64,000 nt of DNA from Bythopirellula sp. (lineage in GTDB: Bacteria > Planctomycetota > Planctomycetia > Pirellulales > Lacipirellulaceae): assembly GCA_028285205.1 (NCBI GenBank), contig JANQQA010000058.1, positions 24,355 to 88,354 of the forward strand, written 5' to 3'. Numbering within the stretch: position 1 is the first letter of the stretch; each line of letters starts with the position of its first letter. The notes under the pieces were generated by a model that saw only the letters and a program-made list of their open reading frames with translations, was not told where the DNA came from and did not search any database. Both the position numbers and the translations under genes were made by a program. This document shows positions 9,103 through 17,241 of the stretch, piece after piece.

Positions 9103-10209
9103 TCAAAACGCACTCGCGTCGATGACCTCCCCATCTTGGCGATCACCAAGGAAATCAAATAACTGCACATCAATATCGTAGTTGAGCGTATGCACCGATC
9201 CGTCAGCGAAGACGCCATTGAATCCACCGGGGTGGGCTGACCCAAAATTAACCACGTCAGTCGCGGGGCCATAGATCTGGTCGCAAGGCGGAGTACCTCG
9301 CACGCCGCCACACGCGCCGCTCGTGCCACTGGTGCCGGCCAGCGAGTCTTGCAGTGGCTTGAAGCAAGTGGATCGCATCGTGTCTGGGTCCCAGCCATCA
9401 GTCCATCCCTTGTCGTCGGACCAACTACCACCTTCGTATAAATCGGGACGTAAGAACTTTTCACCGACCATCAGTGTGTTGCTAGTCCCATCGGTTATCT
9501 GTTGATGCCGGATTGGGTCTTCGACATTGAACGCCCGGACTCGGACCACACCGCCACGACCTCGGCTCACCCGATGCGGTGTGCGAGTGATCACGCCAAG
9601 GTAGTGTTCATTGTTGGGGACGCTCAGAATTGCGTCTGTCGCGTCTCTACTACCGAAAAATCTCTCGCGGCGATTCGCGCCCTCGTTAGGAAGAATGCGA
9701 TTTTGCCGCTCATACGTTTCGAAGCCGCATGGGATCGCGCCCACGTAATCGGAAAGAGTCACCAGCAGTTCCGGCGACAGCACGTCTTGCGCTAACACGG
9801 GCGCGCGGCGTGATGGGCAGATATAATCCGCTACGACGGTCGACTGCAATTGGGCTTGGGTGACAACGTTTGCCAAGTTGCTCTTTTCGAGGAACGGCAA
9901 GATTTGGTAGCCCCAACCCAGGCCTTGCTTATCCGAGCCCAATGGCGTCCCACCTTCGATATAGTCTTCAATTTCAGGAAATATTGCGTCCCCACCGGTC
10001 GGGAAGCTTCCCTTTGTATCAGCGAAATTGAGGATACTCAGACCGACCTGCTTAAGCTGATTGATACATTGAGTCCGTCGAGCTGCTTCCCGGGCAGCTT
10101 GAACTGCTGGCAGCAACAACGCGACGAGCACGCCGATAATTGCAATGACAACGAGCAATTCAACGAGTGTGAAACCGGAACCGTCTGATCTATTTCGATG
10201 AGTTCTCAT
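9103..10209 (-). CDS. DUF1559 domain protein with prepilin-type N-terminus
   Basis: A 368-residue DUF1559 protein. The [21 protein letters not shown] pilin segment begins near residue 13 and is followed by [23 protein letters not shown]. The C-terminal SAHPGGFNGVFADGSVHTLNYDID motif is intact. I chose ATG 10209, not 10224: GAAGGA lies 8 nt upstream, formed by the last codons of the preceding lipoprotein gene. This leaves a 1-bp gap to that stop codon, so the pair is translationally coupled and forms an operon under site F. Confidence 0.9.
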   Translation of the reverse strand: MRTHRNRSDGSGFTLVELLVVIAIIGVLVALLLPAVQAAREAARRTQCINQLKQVGLSILNFADTKGSFPTGGDAIFPEIEDYIEGGTPLGSDKQGLGWGYQILPFLEKSNLANVVTQAQLQSTVVADYICPSRRAPVLAQDVLSPELLVTLSDYVGAIPCGFETYERQNRILPNEGANRRERFFGSRDATDAILSVPNNEHYLGVITRTPHRVSRGRGGVVRVRAFNVEDPIRHQQITDGTSNTLMVGEKFLRPDLYEGGSWSDDKGWTDGWDPDTMRSTCFKPLQDSLAGTSGTSGACGGVRGTPPCDQIYGPATDVVNFGSAHPGGFNGVFADGSVHTLNYDIDVQLFDFLGDRQDGEVIDASAF

Positions 10210-10210
10210 G

Positions 10211-10681
10211 CTATTGTCCTTCAACTGAAAACAGCGAACTTATTTCAGCGGCGTCCATTTCGCTGACAGCGCCGCGAATATTGATCAATTGCTTCTTGCC
10301 GTCGAATCCGTCACGCTCGTACGCCATCCACGGCGTGGCGGAATTCGGTTGTCCCTTGTAAGCTTCGCCGTACAACACGACGAAAGGTTGACCATCGCGC
10401 GGCGAGGTCAACAGCTGCTCGGGACTGTCAACGATCTTCTCCCAACTCGGGCGGTTGGAGTTCAGGTAGTCCACAAATTGTTGTTGGTCCTTCGGGGCTC
10501 TACCTCGAGTCGTGCCCAGGAATTTGCCGTAAAGTATGCCCAAAACTTTTACTTGTGCCTCATCGACGGTGGTCGGGCCCACTGGTTTGGAACCGCCGCA
10601 GCCGACCGAGGTTGTTAATGTGACTACGCAACCTAATGCAACGGTCACGAAGAACTCTCGTCGATTTCGTATGTCGGTCAT
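10211..10681 (-). CDS. Lipoprotein of unknown function coupled to a DUF1559 gene
   Basis: A 156-residue predicted lipoprotein. A basic N-terminus (RNRREFF) and a hydrophobic run end in a lipobox-like T-S-V-G-C at about residue 28. The mature part is small, with a segment LTSPRDGQPFVVLYG and an Ala/Glu-rich C-terminus. I do not know a named domain, but similar small lipoproteins are recurrent partners of DUF1559 genes in planctomycetes. I chose ATG 10681 because the promoter elements at 10725-10752 lie upstream of it, whereas a start at 10768 would place them inside the gene. It is the first gene of a two-gene operon with the DUF1559 gene at 9103-10209. Confidence 0.7.
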   Translation of the reverse strand: MTDIRNRREFFVTVALGCVVTLTTSVGCGGSKPVGPTTVDEAQVKVLGILYGKFLGTTRGRAPKDQQQFVDYLNSNRPSWEKIVDSPEQLLTSPRDGQPFVVLYGEAYKGQPNSATPWMAYERDGFDGKKQLINIRGAVSEMDAAEISSLFSVEGQ

Positions 10682-10724
10682 CCGATGCTTAGTTTTGGCC
10701 GTAATGGTTCCCCGTTCAACTTTC

Positions 10725-10817
10725 ACTATCTCACAGTCGCACAGAATTGCAAAACCGATTTTGCGCAATTTTGTGGGTTTTCACCAGCTTTGCGCAGGAT
10801 TCTGATTTGCATGCGCA
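10725..10817 (-). promoter_or_regulatory. Triple TGCGCA operator and promoter of the lipoprotein-DUF1559 operon (site F)
   Basis: Minus strand: exact TGCGCA copies at 10817-10812, 10796-10791 (21 bp on) and 10767-10762 (29 bp on). Downstream lie a -35-like TTGCAA (10752-10747), a 16-bp spacer and a -10-like GATAGT (10730-10725), 31 bp after the proximal copy. Three copies make this the richest site in the window. The rest of 10818-11015 shows no feature. Confidence 0.6.
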
Positions 10818-11015
10818 TTTTCAATAAACCATATGTGTACGCCAGGAATTGCCTACCAACCCGACGATCTTCAACTACCTCGCCGGTCGTGATTTAGCGC
10901 GAGCAATCTTCCGTTCTCCGAAACCGGCAATAAAATCCTCCGTCCACTAACAAACACGGATATTCGTCTCGCTAGTGGGATCTGAATGATGCTCGGACGT
11001 CGCCGCAAACCTGCT

Positions 11016-13967
11016 TCACAATTCGCGGTACCAGTTGGTCAGCACAGAATCGATAGACTCGACCAATGAATCTGGTACTTGCTGCCGTCGCGAACTTTCT
11101 GAAGTTCCTGTGGTATTGGACGAGTGCTGGTCGGCAACGAATCGGCTATCCGACCAGGCCTGCCGAATTAGTGGCGAGGTCAACGCGGTTCTCGGATTTG
11201 GCGTGAAATATCTACCCTCCACAGCAGGTTCTCCAAGATCCGGCTGGGGTCCTTGAGCAACTAGAGCAAGCACGTCCGGCGGAGCCTCTGAGTCAGCAGC
11301 CGGCTGCGCCAATAGTGCCTGCGTGCTTTGTGCGGTTGATTCTGCTGCGACTGTCGCCAGGCCATACTGAGCTTGCCAGTGTTGCAAATCATCGGCATCG
11401 ACCGCTCCGTCGCCGTTTGCGTCGCCATCGGCCAATTCGGCGCCGCTCGCCGTCCCAAAGCCTCGTTGCCATCGCAAGAAATCCAAACCGTCAACGCTGC
11501 CGTTGGCATCGAAGTCGGCGTTGGGGTCTCCGAGTGCGAAGAACTCTAGTACGCGATCCATCACCGCGGCACGATCGCTCGCAGTCGTAATTGTCTCGAA
11601 AGGAAACCCGAAGTTTACGATCTTCGTGTCACCACCATCAAACTGGATCGCGGCATTGCCGCCACTGCCGCCGACATACGTGAGTGAACTGATCGCACCG
11701 CCAAGCGGCGAAATGCGATCGGGAAACTCGGAGTCATAGTAGATTGAGCCATCGTCGAACGAGAAGGAGAGGCCTTCGAAGATCGACCCCGCAATTCCTT
11801 GCACGTTGTAAGTATTCGCATCGTCGGAAACGTAATCGGCCTTGAGTTGGTTGTTGTAGAACGCTCGGCCATTGTTCAGGTTATCGAGATCCCAGCCAAT
11901 TTCTGCCCCCGTGACCAGCAACTTGCCACCTCCGTCGAGATAGGTCGTCACCAGCGATTGCTCGGTTGCGTTGAACGTGTCGTCGGCGGACGACTCTTCC
12001 CCCGAAATCCAGACTACCGCCTCGTAGTCCGTGAGATCGACGTCACCATCAATCAATGCCTCGTTCGAGGTGGTGTCGACCACCAGACCCGGCGCATTAG
12101 CTTCGATCGCTTCCGCCACCTGAACCGAGTAGTCGAAGGAATTGCTCTGTCGTGGTCGAACACGGTCCGCGCCAGCTTGAACGGGATTCTGTTGACGTGT
12201 GAGCCGATCGAATCCATTAACGATCAGGATGCCCTTGGGCCCGGCATTCGGCATCGCCGCGACGACTTCCGAGCCGACGCTCTCACCGCCCTGATTTACA
12301 GCGACCACCTTGAAGTAGTAGGCTCCCTCGTCGGGATCGAGCCCTTCCAGAGTAAGGCTGCGAGTACCACCGCCGGCGACAAACGTACCACCGTCGAACC
12401 CGTAGCCGTCGGTCGAGCCGTAGATGCGATAACCGGTCGGTGGTCCGCCGTTATAGGAGTTGGCTGTCGGCGGCGTCCAAGAGATGGTGACGGCTCCTTC
12501 GCCGGCAGTCTCGGCGCGCACGTCAGTCACCTGCCCGGGTAGCATCGTTAGCGAAGTGGCTCCCGAGTCGACGGAGTTGAAATAGCGGACGAGCCCTTGA
12601 TACGTTGCCCTTGCCAGCGCGTCACGCACCTTCGGATCGCGAAGCATTTGGGCGTCCTGCGTGTTGTCGTGGAAACCCGTCTCGATGATTGTGGCATCGA
12701 ACTCATTGTTGATGCGGAGGTTATTTATCTCGCCGAACTCGATATCGGACCGATCGAGAGTGACGGCGGAACCGCGATTCTGCCAATTGTGTTCAAACTG
12801 GCCATTCTGCGCTACCAAGTCATTGTTGACTTCCAAGGCGAGAGTATTGGCCAGCAGAAATTGATTGGGCGTGGCGGTGGCGGGATTATTGTTGCCGTTG
12901 TACAGCCCAAGCACGCCACGCGCACTGCCACCTCCGGCGTTGGAGTGGAAACTTACGAACACGCGATCCGAGAGTGAGCCGTCTGACGCACGATTCATGT
13001 ATTCCGCGTAGCGGGGCGCGAGCGAGACCGTCGCGCTGCGATCGTCGCTGGTGACGCGGTATTCGGATGTGGGCACCCCTTGGGAACGCTCGACATGCCA
13101 CTCGACCCAGTACAGTCCGGCCTCGTCTTCACGGTCGCGTCCCGAGGTGGTACCGCTCTGAACCACGTCGCCCACACCGTTGCCAAAGCGAATCATGTCG
13201 GCGATCACAACACTGCCATTGGGATCGTCCGAACGATTGCTGATGTCGACGAAGCCATCCGTACCTGCCTCGAAGTAGTAAGTGCCGAGGTAGACCGTGC
13301 CATTTCCGACGCGACGGTGATTAACCTTCACTTCCGTGATACCGCCAGTGTGGTTGATCCGATATAGTTGCTCCACGCGATCGGAGCCAACGCGTGTCCA
13401 TGAATACACCGGGTAGAATCCGCTTTCGGGAATGTTCGGCCGATAGCGGGCGTACGCGGTTTCGGTGGCGGACGTACTCGCGAATCGATACGGGACATCT
13501 CCGGCGTCGCCGAAGTAGATTGTCGATGAACTGTTGCTCCAGCTACCAACAAAGGTTACTTCAGGATCGTCATTATCCAGCACGACTTCGTTTGGCTGGT
13601 GCCCCACAGGCCGTAGTGGTACCACCGTCGCGCCGGCGCGAAACAAGTAGTCCGCAAAGAACGTCATTTGATCTTGATTACCAAGATCTTCGATCATGTT
13701 TAGGAGTAGCGGACGCTGAAACCCCCAGCTACCCGCGCTGGGCGAGTCGCCTGTGATGCCATGGCCGCCGTGGGTGTAAACGATCTTATCCGAAAGGCCG
13801 CCCGCTGGCTGAGTGCCGACGTCAACTAGACCGGCAGCGGCGAGCAGCTCGCGCCTTTCCAACGGCTCAAAGCGCAGAGAGCGGCGATCGCTCAGCGCGG
13901 GACGGTGCTGTTTGGGTGCAAAAAGCCCCTTGGTACGACGCCACAGGTGGCCGAGTGAATGTTCCAT
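11016..13967 (-). CDS. Secreted N-acetylmuramoyl-L-alanine amidase (Amidase_3), multidomain, with LEPR-XLL and dockerin-like motifs
   Basis: A 983-residue exported protein. The N-terminus has the planctomycete LEPR-XLL-type motif FEPLERRELLAA (about residues 31-42). A split Amidase_3 zinc amidase follows: THGGHG near residue 66, FVSFHSNAGGG (zinc His) near residue 340 and the catalytic ETGFHDNTQDAQML near residue 430. Inserted between them (about residues 130-270) is a Golvesin/Xly-type CBD-like beta domain. A fibronectin type III domain (about 485-575), an unassigned alpha/beta domain and a dockerin-like pair (DANGSVDGLDFLRWQR and DANGDGAVDADDLQHWQ) complete the protein. It should cut MurNAc-L-Ala bonds outside the cell. 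It is divergent from the gamma-glutamyltranspeptidase gene, with site G between them. Confidence 0.85.
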   Translation of the reverse strand: MEHSLGHLWRRTKGLFAPKQHRPALSDRRSLRFEPLERRELLAAAGLVDVGTQPAGGLSDKIVYTHGGHGITGDSPSAGSWGFQRPLLLNMIEDLGNQDQMTFFADYLFRAGATVVPLRPVGHQPNEVVLDNDDPEVTFVGSWSNSSSTIYFGDAGDVPYRFASTSATETAYARYRPNIPESGFYPVYSWTRVGSDRVEQLYRINHTGGITEVKVNHRRVGNGTVYLGTYYFEAGTDGFVDISNRSDDPNGSVVIADMIRFGNGVGDVVQSGTTSGRDREDEAGLYWVEWHVERSQGVPTSEYRVTSDDRSATVSLAPRYAEYMNRASDGSLSDRVFVSFHSNAGGGSARGVLGLYNGNNNPATATPNQFLLANTLALEVNNDLVAQNGQFEHNWQNRGSAVTLDRSDIEFGEINNLRINNEFDATIIETGFHDNTQDAQMLRDPKVRDALARATYQGLVRYFNSVDSGATSLTMLPGQVTDVRAETAGEGAVTISWTPPTANSYNGGPPTGYRIYGSTDGYGFDGGTFVAGGGTRSLTLEGLDPDEGAYYFKVVAVNQGGESVGSEVVAAMPNAGPKGILIVNGFDRLTRQQNPVQAGADRVRPRQSNSFDYSVQVAEAIEANAPGLVVDTTSNEALIDGDVDLTDYEAVVWISGEESSADDTFNATEQSLVTTYLDGGGKLLVTGAEIGWDLDNLNNGRAFYNNQLKADYVSDDANTYNVQGIAGSIFEGLSFSFDDGSIYYDSEFPDRISPLGGAISSLTYVGGSGGNAAIQFDGGDTKIVNFGFPFETITTASDRAAVMDRVLEFFALGDPNADFDANGSVDGLDFLRWQRGFGTASGAELADGDANGDGAVDADDLQHWQAQYGLATVAAESTAQSTQALLAQPAADSEAPPDVLALVAQGPQPDLGEPAVEGRYFTPNPRTALTSPLIRQAWSDSRFVADQHSSNTTGTSESSRRQQVPDSLVESIDSVLTNWYREL

Positions 13968-14115
13968 CTCTTGTTCCGGACGAATGATATACGGCGCTTT
14001 GAGAGGGCATGCATGATCGAGAGCATGGCGGCACCGATACTGCCATTATAGTCGGATGCTCAGAAACTTTAAGCTTTTGGCACACGATCGGCGCATCAAT
14101 CTGGTCTCTCTTCGA

Positions 14116-14143
14116 TGCGCAGAAGACCTAGTATGCCTGCGCA
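14116..14143. promoter_or_regulatory. Two TGCGCA copies between divergent amidase and ggt genes (site G)
   Basis: Exact TGCGCA at 14116-14121 and 14138-14143, spaced 22 rather than 21 bp. The site is 115 bp before the ggt start and 149 bp before the amidase start. No good -10 sits at the expected distance in either direction, so this is a weaker member of the set. The rest of the 291-bp divergent region holds no gene. Confidence 0.4.
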
Positions 14144-14258
14144 GTACTCTTAAATATCCGACCTGGGCTGTTCCGCAGATCATCCGTCGCAGCGATAATG
14201 CTCGGATTAGAATTGCGACATTCGAAGTTGGAAAAGAGTATCGGGAGTTGGTTTAGGT

Positions 14259-15980
14259 ATGTCCTCAAGTTGTTGTGTAAGTCGGGTGATTCCTTACCTT
14301 GTCTTGGTTGCGACGGTGGTCGGGTGTGCAGCGCGACTGCACGCGGCTGAGACATGCGTCGTTGCCGCCGTTCAACCCGTTGCCGTCGATGCGGGAACTG
14401 CGGCATTCGAGCGAGGCGGCAATGCCGTCGACGCCGCGATCGCGACCGCGCTAACGCTCGGGGTCGTCGACAACCACAACTCAGGTTTGGGCGGTGGCTG
14501 TTTTATCTTGATCCGTCGCCCGGATGGATCACTGGTAGCTATCGATGGCCGAGAAAAGGCACCCGCCGCTGCGACGCGCGACATGTATTTGCGCGACGGT
14601 AAAGCACAGGCGGAGCTGAGCACCACTGGTCCACTTGCCGTTGGGGTTCCCGGCGCACTGGCCGCTTACGCGCGGGCGCTGGAAGTGTGCGGGAAGCGTT
14701 CGTTGAGTGATCTGCTGCTCCCCGCGGCAGAGGTTGCGGCAGAGGGCTTTGCAGTCGACGAAGTGTACGCACGCAAGTTGGCGTCGAAAGTCAAACAACT
14801 GAGCCGATTCACTGGCAGTCGCAACGCTCTGCTGAAAACCGATGGTACGGCTTATCAAGCGGGCGAAATCCTTCAGCAGCCAGATCTTGCGAATACCTAT
14901 CGGCAGATTGCCATACACGGCCCCGACTGGTTCTATCGAGGAGAGTTTGCTCAGTCCGTCGGCGAGTGGATGCGCGAGCACGGAGGAATTCTGACCGCCG
15001 CCGATTTCGCGGCATACGAGGCAATCGAGCGTGAGCCCATCGTAACCAACTACCGAGACTACAAAATCGTCGGATTTCCGCCACCCAGTTCAGGGGGCGT
15101 GCATGTTGCGCAGATCCTTTCGATGTTGCAGCGGTTCGCGTTGGCCGAGGAGTACAGAGAGGACCCGACGACTGGGCTGCACTTGATGATCGAAGCGATG
15201 AAGCTCGCCTTCGCCGATCGGGCCTACTGGTTGGGGGATGCCGACTTCGCCAAAGTGCCGCGCGGACTAGTTGACGCCTCTTACTGCAAATCGCTCGCGG
15301 ATCGGATCCACCGTGATAAGGCGATCGAGGTGCACGCGCACGGGACTCCGCCGCGCGCAGAAGAAGCATTGTTTGGCAAGCACACGACGCATATCGCGAC
15401 GGCAGACACCAACGGCTATTGGGTGGCAATCACCGCAACGGTCAACACAGCGTTCGGGTCTAAGGTCATCGTCCCCGGGACGGGGGTCGTCCTGAACAAC
15501 GAAATGGACGATTTTTCAAGTCAGCCCGGTGTGCCGAATGCGTTTGGATTAATCGGTGCTGAGAACAATGCGATCGCCCCGAGCAAACGGCCACTTTCGA
15601 GCATGAGCCCGACCATTGTGCTCGACGCCGACGACCAGCCCGTGATGACTGTCGGTGCCGCAGGGGGGCCGAAGATTATCACTCAGGTCGTGCAAGCGAT
15701 AGTTCGTCACCTCGACTTCAATCAAGCAATTGAAGATGCCGTCGCGGCTCCGCGGGTGCATCATCAGTGGCGGCCAAACCATGTGTCGCTGGAGGGTTCT
15801 CTACCACAAGAGTGCCAGGATGGTTTGAAGGCGCTGGGGCACGAACTTAACGTACTGCCAAATCGATCCAGCGGCGTAACACAAGCGATCGCTGTCGACG
15901 GGGAAGGTAAACTAATCGGCGTGCACGATCCACGGGTGCCCGGAAAAGTTGGCACGGTCGTGTTAGAGGCGGTCGAATAG
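14259..15980 (+). CDS. ggt: Gamma-glutamyltranspeptidase
   Basis: A 573-residue N-terminal nucleophile hydrolase. A signal peptide or lipobox-like N-terminus (VVGCAARLHAA) is followed by the family block GNAVDAAIATALTLGVVDNHNSGLGGGCF. The autocleavage site and catalytic threonine are in GKHTTHIATAD (about residue 376), where the second Thr becomes the N-terminus of the small subunit. SKRPLSSMSPTIVL and GAAGGPKIITQV are the conserved small-subunit motifs. The enzyme removes or transfers gamma-glutamyl groups from glutathione and gamma-glutamyl peptides in the periplasm. In this setting the gamma-D-Glu linkage of stem peptides is a conceivable target, but that is inference. It converges with the dipeptidase gene 7 bp downstream. 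Confidence 0.92.
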   Translation: MSSSCCVSRVIPYLVLVATVVGCAARLHAAETCVVAAVQPVAVDAGTAAFERGGNAVDAAIATALTLGVVDNHNSGLGGGCFILIRRPDGSLVAIDGREKAPAAATRDMYLRDGKAQAELSTTGPLAVGVPGALAAYARALEVCGKRSLSDLLLPAAEVAAEGFAVDEVYARKLASKVKQLSRFTGSRNALLKTDGTAYQAGEILQQPDLANTYRQIAIHGPDWFYRGEFAQSVGEWMREHGGILTAADFAAYEAIEREPIVTNYRDYKIVGFPPPSSGGVHVAQILSMLQRFALAEEYREDPTTGLHLMIEAMKLAFADRAYWLGDADFAKVPRGLVDASYCKSLADRIHRDKAIEVHAHGTPPRAEEALFGKHTTHIATADTNGYWVAITATVNTAFGSKVIVPGTGVVLNNEMDDFSSQPGVPNAFGLIGAENNAIAPSKRPLSSMSPTIVLDADDQPVMTVGAAGGPKIITQVVQAIVRHLDFNQAIEDAVAAPRVHHQWRPNHVSLEGSLPQECQDGLKALGHELNVLPNRSSGVTQAIAVDGEGKLIGVHDPRVPGKVGTVVLEAVE

Positions 15981-15987
15981 ACACACG

Positions 15988-17241
15988 CTAATTGCCCTGT
16001 AGCCGCTGGGCAACCTGCTCAGTCTGTTTCATCGCACGGAGCAGATTCTGCCCAAGCACTTTCTTAATGTCCGCGCCGCTGTAGCCTCGATCCAGCAAGG
16101 CTTGTGTAATGAGCGGATAGCTGCTGACATCTTCGAGTTGCTCGGGCAGGATGGATACACCGTCGTAATCGGAACCAATGCCGACGTGGTCGATGCCAGC
16201 AATTGTTGCGATATGCTCGATGTGATCGATCAGGTCGTGGATCGTGCCGCGAGGCATCGGATTGGCACGCCGCCATCGTCGGACAATCGCGTCAATCTTG
16301 TCCTTGTCGTCTAGCAGCTTTTCTTGCTCGCGACGGAGTGCGAAGCTCTGAGCGTAGTTGTCCGCTGCCGCAGGGACGACAAACCCGGAGAAAAAGTTGA
16401 CCATGACAACGCCATCGTTCTCGGCGACTTTTTTCAGCACGTCGTCTGGGACGTTTCGCGGATGATCAGCTACCGCTCGGGCGGAGGAATGTGAGAAAAT
16501 GATCGGCGCTTCCGTGATGCGTAGCGCGTGCTTCATCGTATCTGGCGAAACATGAGAGAGGTCGACCATCATGCCGAGCCGGTTCATTTCCCGTATCACG
16601 TCTTCCCCGAAAGCGGTCAACCCGCCATGACGGGGTTCGTCAGTGGCTGAGTCCGCCCAATCGAGCGTATCGGAATGCGTTAGTGTCATGTACCGCGCGC
16701 CCAGCTTGTACAATTGGCGGAGGACGTTGAGTGAGTTTTCGATGCAGTGTCCACCCTCAACGCCAATGAGCGACGCGATTTTGCCGGACGCGTGCGCGCG
16801 GACGATGTCATCACTTGTCAAAGCTCGCTCGAACGTATCGGGATAACGCTCGATCATCGCTCGGACCATTTCGATCTGTTCCAACGTGGCCGACAGCGCT
16901 GTGCCGTCGTAGGCCGTACTCGCTGGCACGTAGACCGACCAAAATTGGGCACCTAGCCCGCCCTCGCGCAGTCGAGGGATGTCGGTATGCATCGATTCTT
17001 GTCGCACGGCGATGTCCAACTTGTCGAAGGACAGCGAGCCCTTGGATCGCAGTTCCCAAGGTAGATCGTTGTGTCCGTCAATGACGATCGCATCTTGGTG
17101 AATTCGCCGCGCTTCTTCACTCACCACGACAGGGGGACGCTCGTTAGTGAATGCCACATTGGTTGGGGCCGCCACAAAGAACAGCATCAGCCAGATAAAG
17201 GTCTGCAGTGACCTCGAAGTTCCATCGTCAAAGGCTTTCAT
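15988..17241 (-). CDS. Membrane dipeptidase (peptidase family M19)
   Basis: A 417-residue zinc dipeptidase of the renal dipeptidase family. A hydrophobic signal lies at about residues 14-32. The metal motif VIDGHNDLPWELR follows, then the bridging-Glu region GVEGGHCIENSLNVLRQLYKLGARYMTLTHSD, then DLSHVS and FSHSSARAV with further His ligands. DHVGIGSDYDG is near the C-terminus. M19 enzymes cleave dipeptides, including those with a D-residue at the C-terminal position, and so can finish stem-peptide breakdown. I chose ATG 17241: it overlaps the stop of the preceding gene by 4 bp (ATGA). It is the last gene of a minus-strand group beginning at 21458. Confidence 0.9.
   Translation of the reverse strand: MKAFDDGTSRSLQTFIWLMLFFVAAPTNVAFTNERPPVVVSEEARRIHQDAIVIDGHNDLPWELRSKGSLSFDKLDIAVRQESMHTDIPRLREGGLGAQFWSVYVPASTAYDGTALSATLEQIEMVRAMIERYPDTFERALTSDDIVRAHASGKIASLIGVEGGHCIENSLNVLRQLYKLGARYMTLTHSDTLDWADSATDEPRHGGLTAFGEDVIREMNRLGMMVDLSHVSPDTMKHALRITEAPIIFSHSSARAVADHPRNVPDDVLKKVAENDGVVMVNFFSGFVVPAAADNYAQSFALRREQEKLLDDKDKIDAIVRRWRRANPMPRGTIHDLIDHIEHIATIAGIDHVGIGSDYDGVSILPEQLEDVSSYPLITQALLDRGYSGADIKKVLGQNLLRAMKQTEQVAQRLQGN

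Noticed and set aside
11799..12542. A 247-codon frame on the plus strand
   Set aside because: It is antisense to the fibronectin and C-terminal part of the amidase gene and has no family features.
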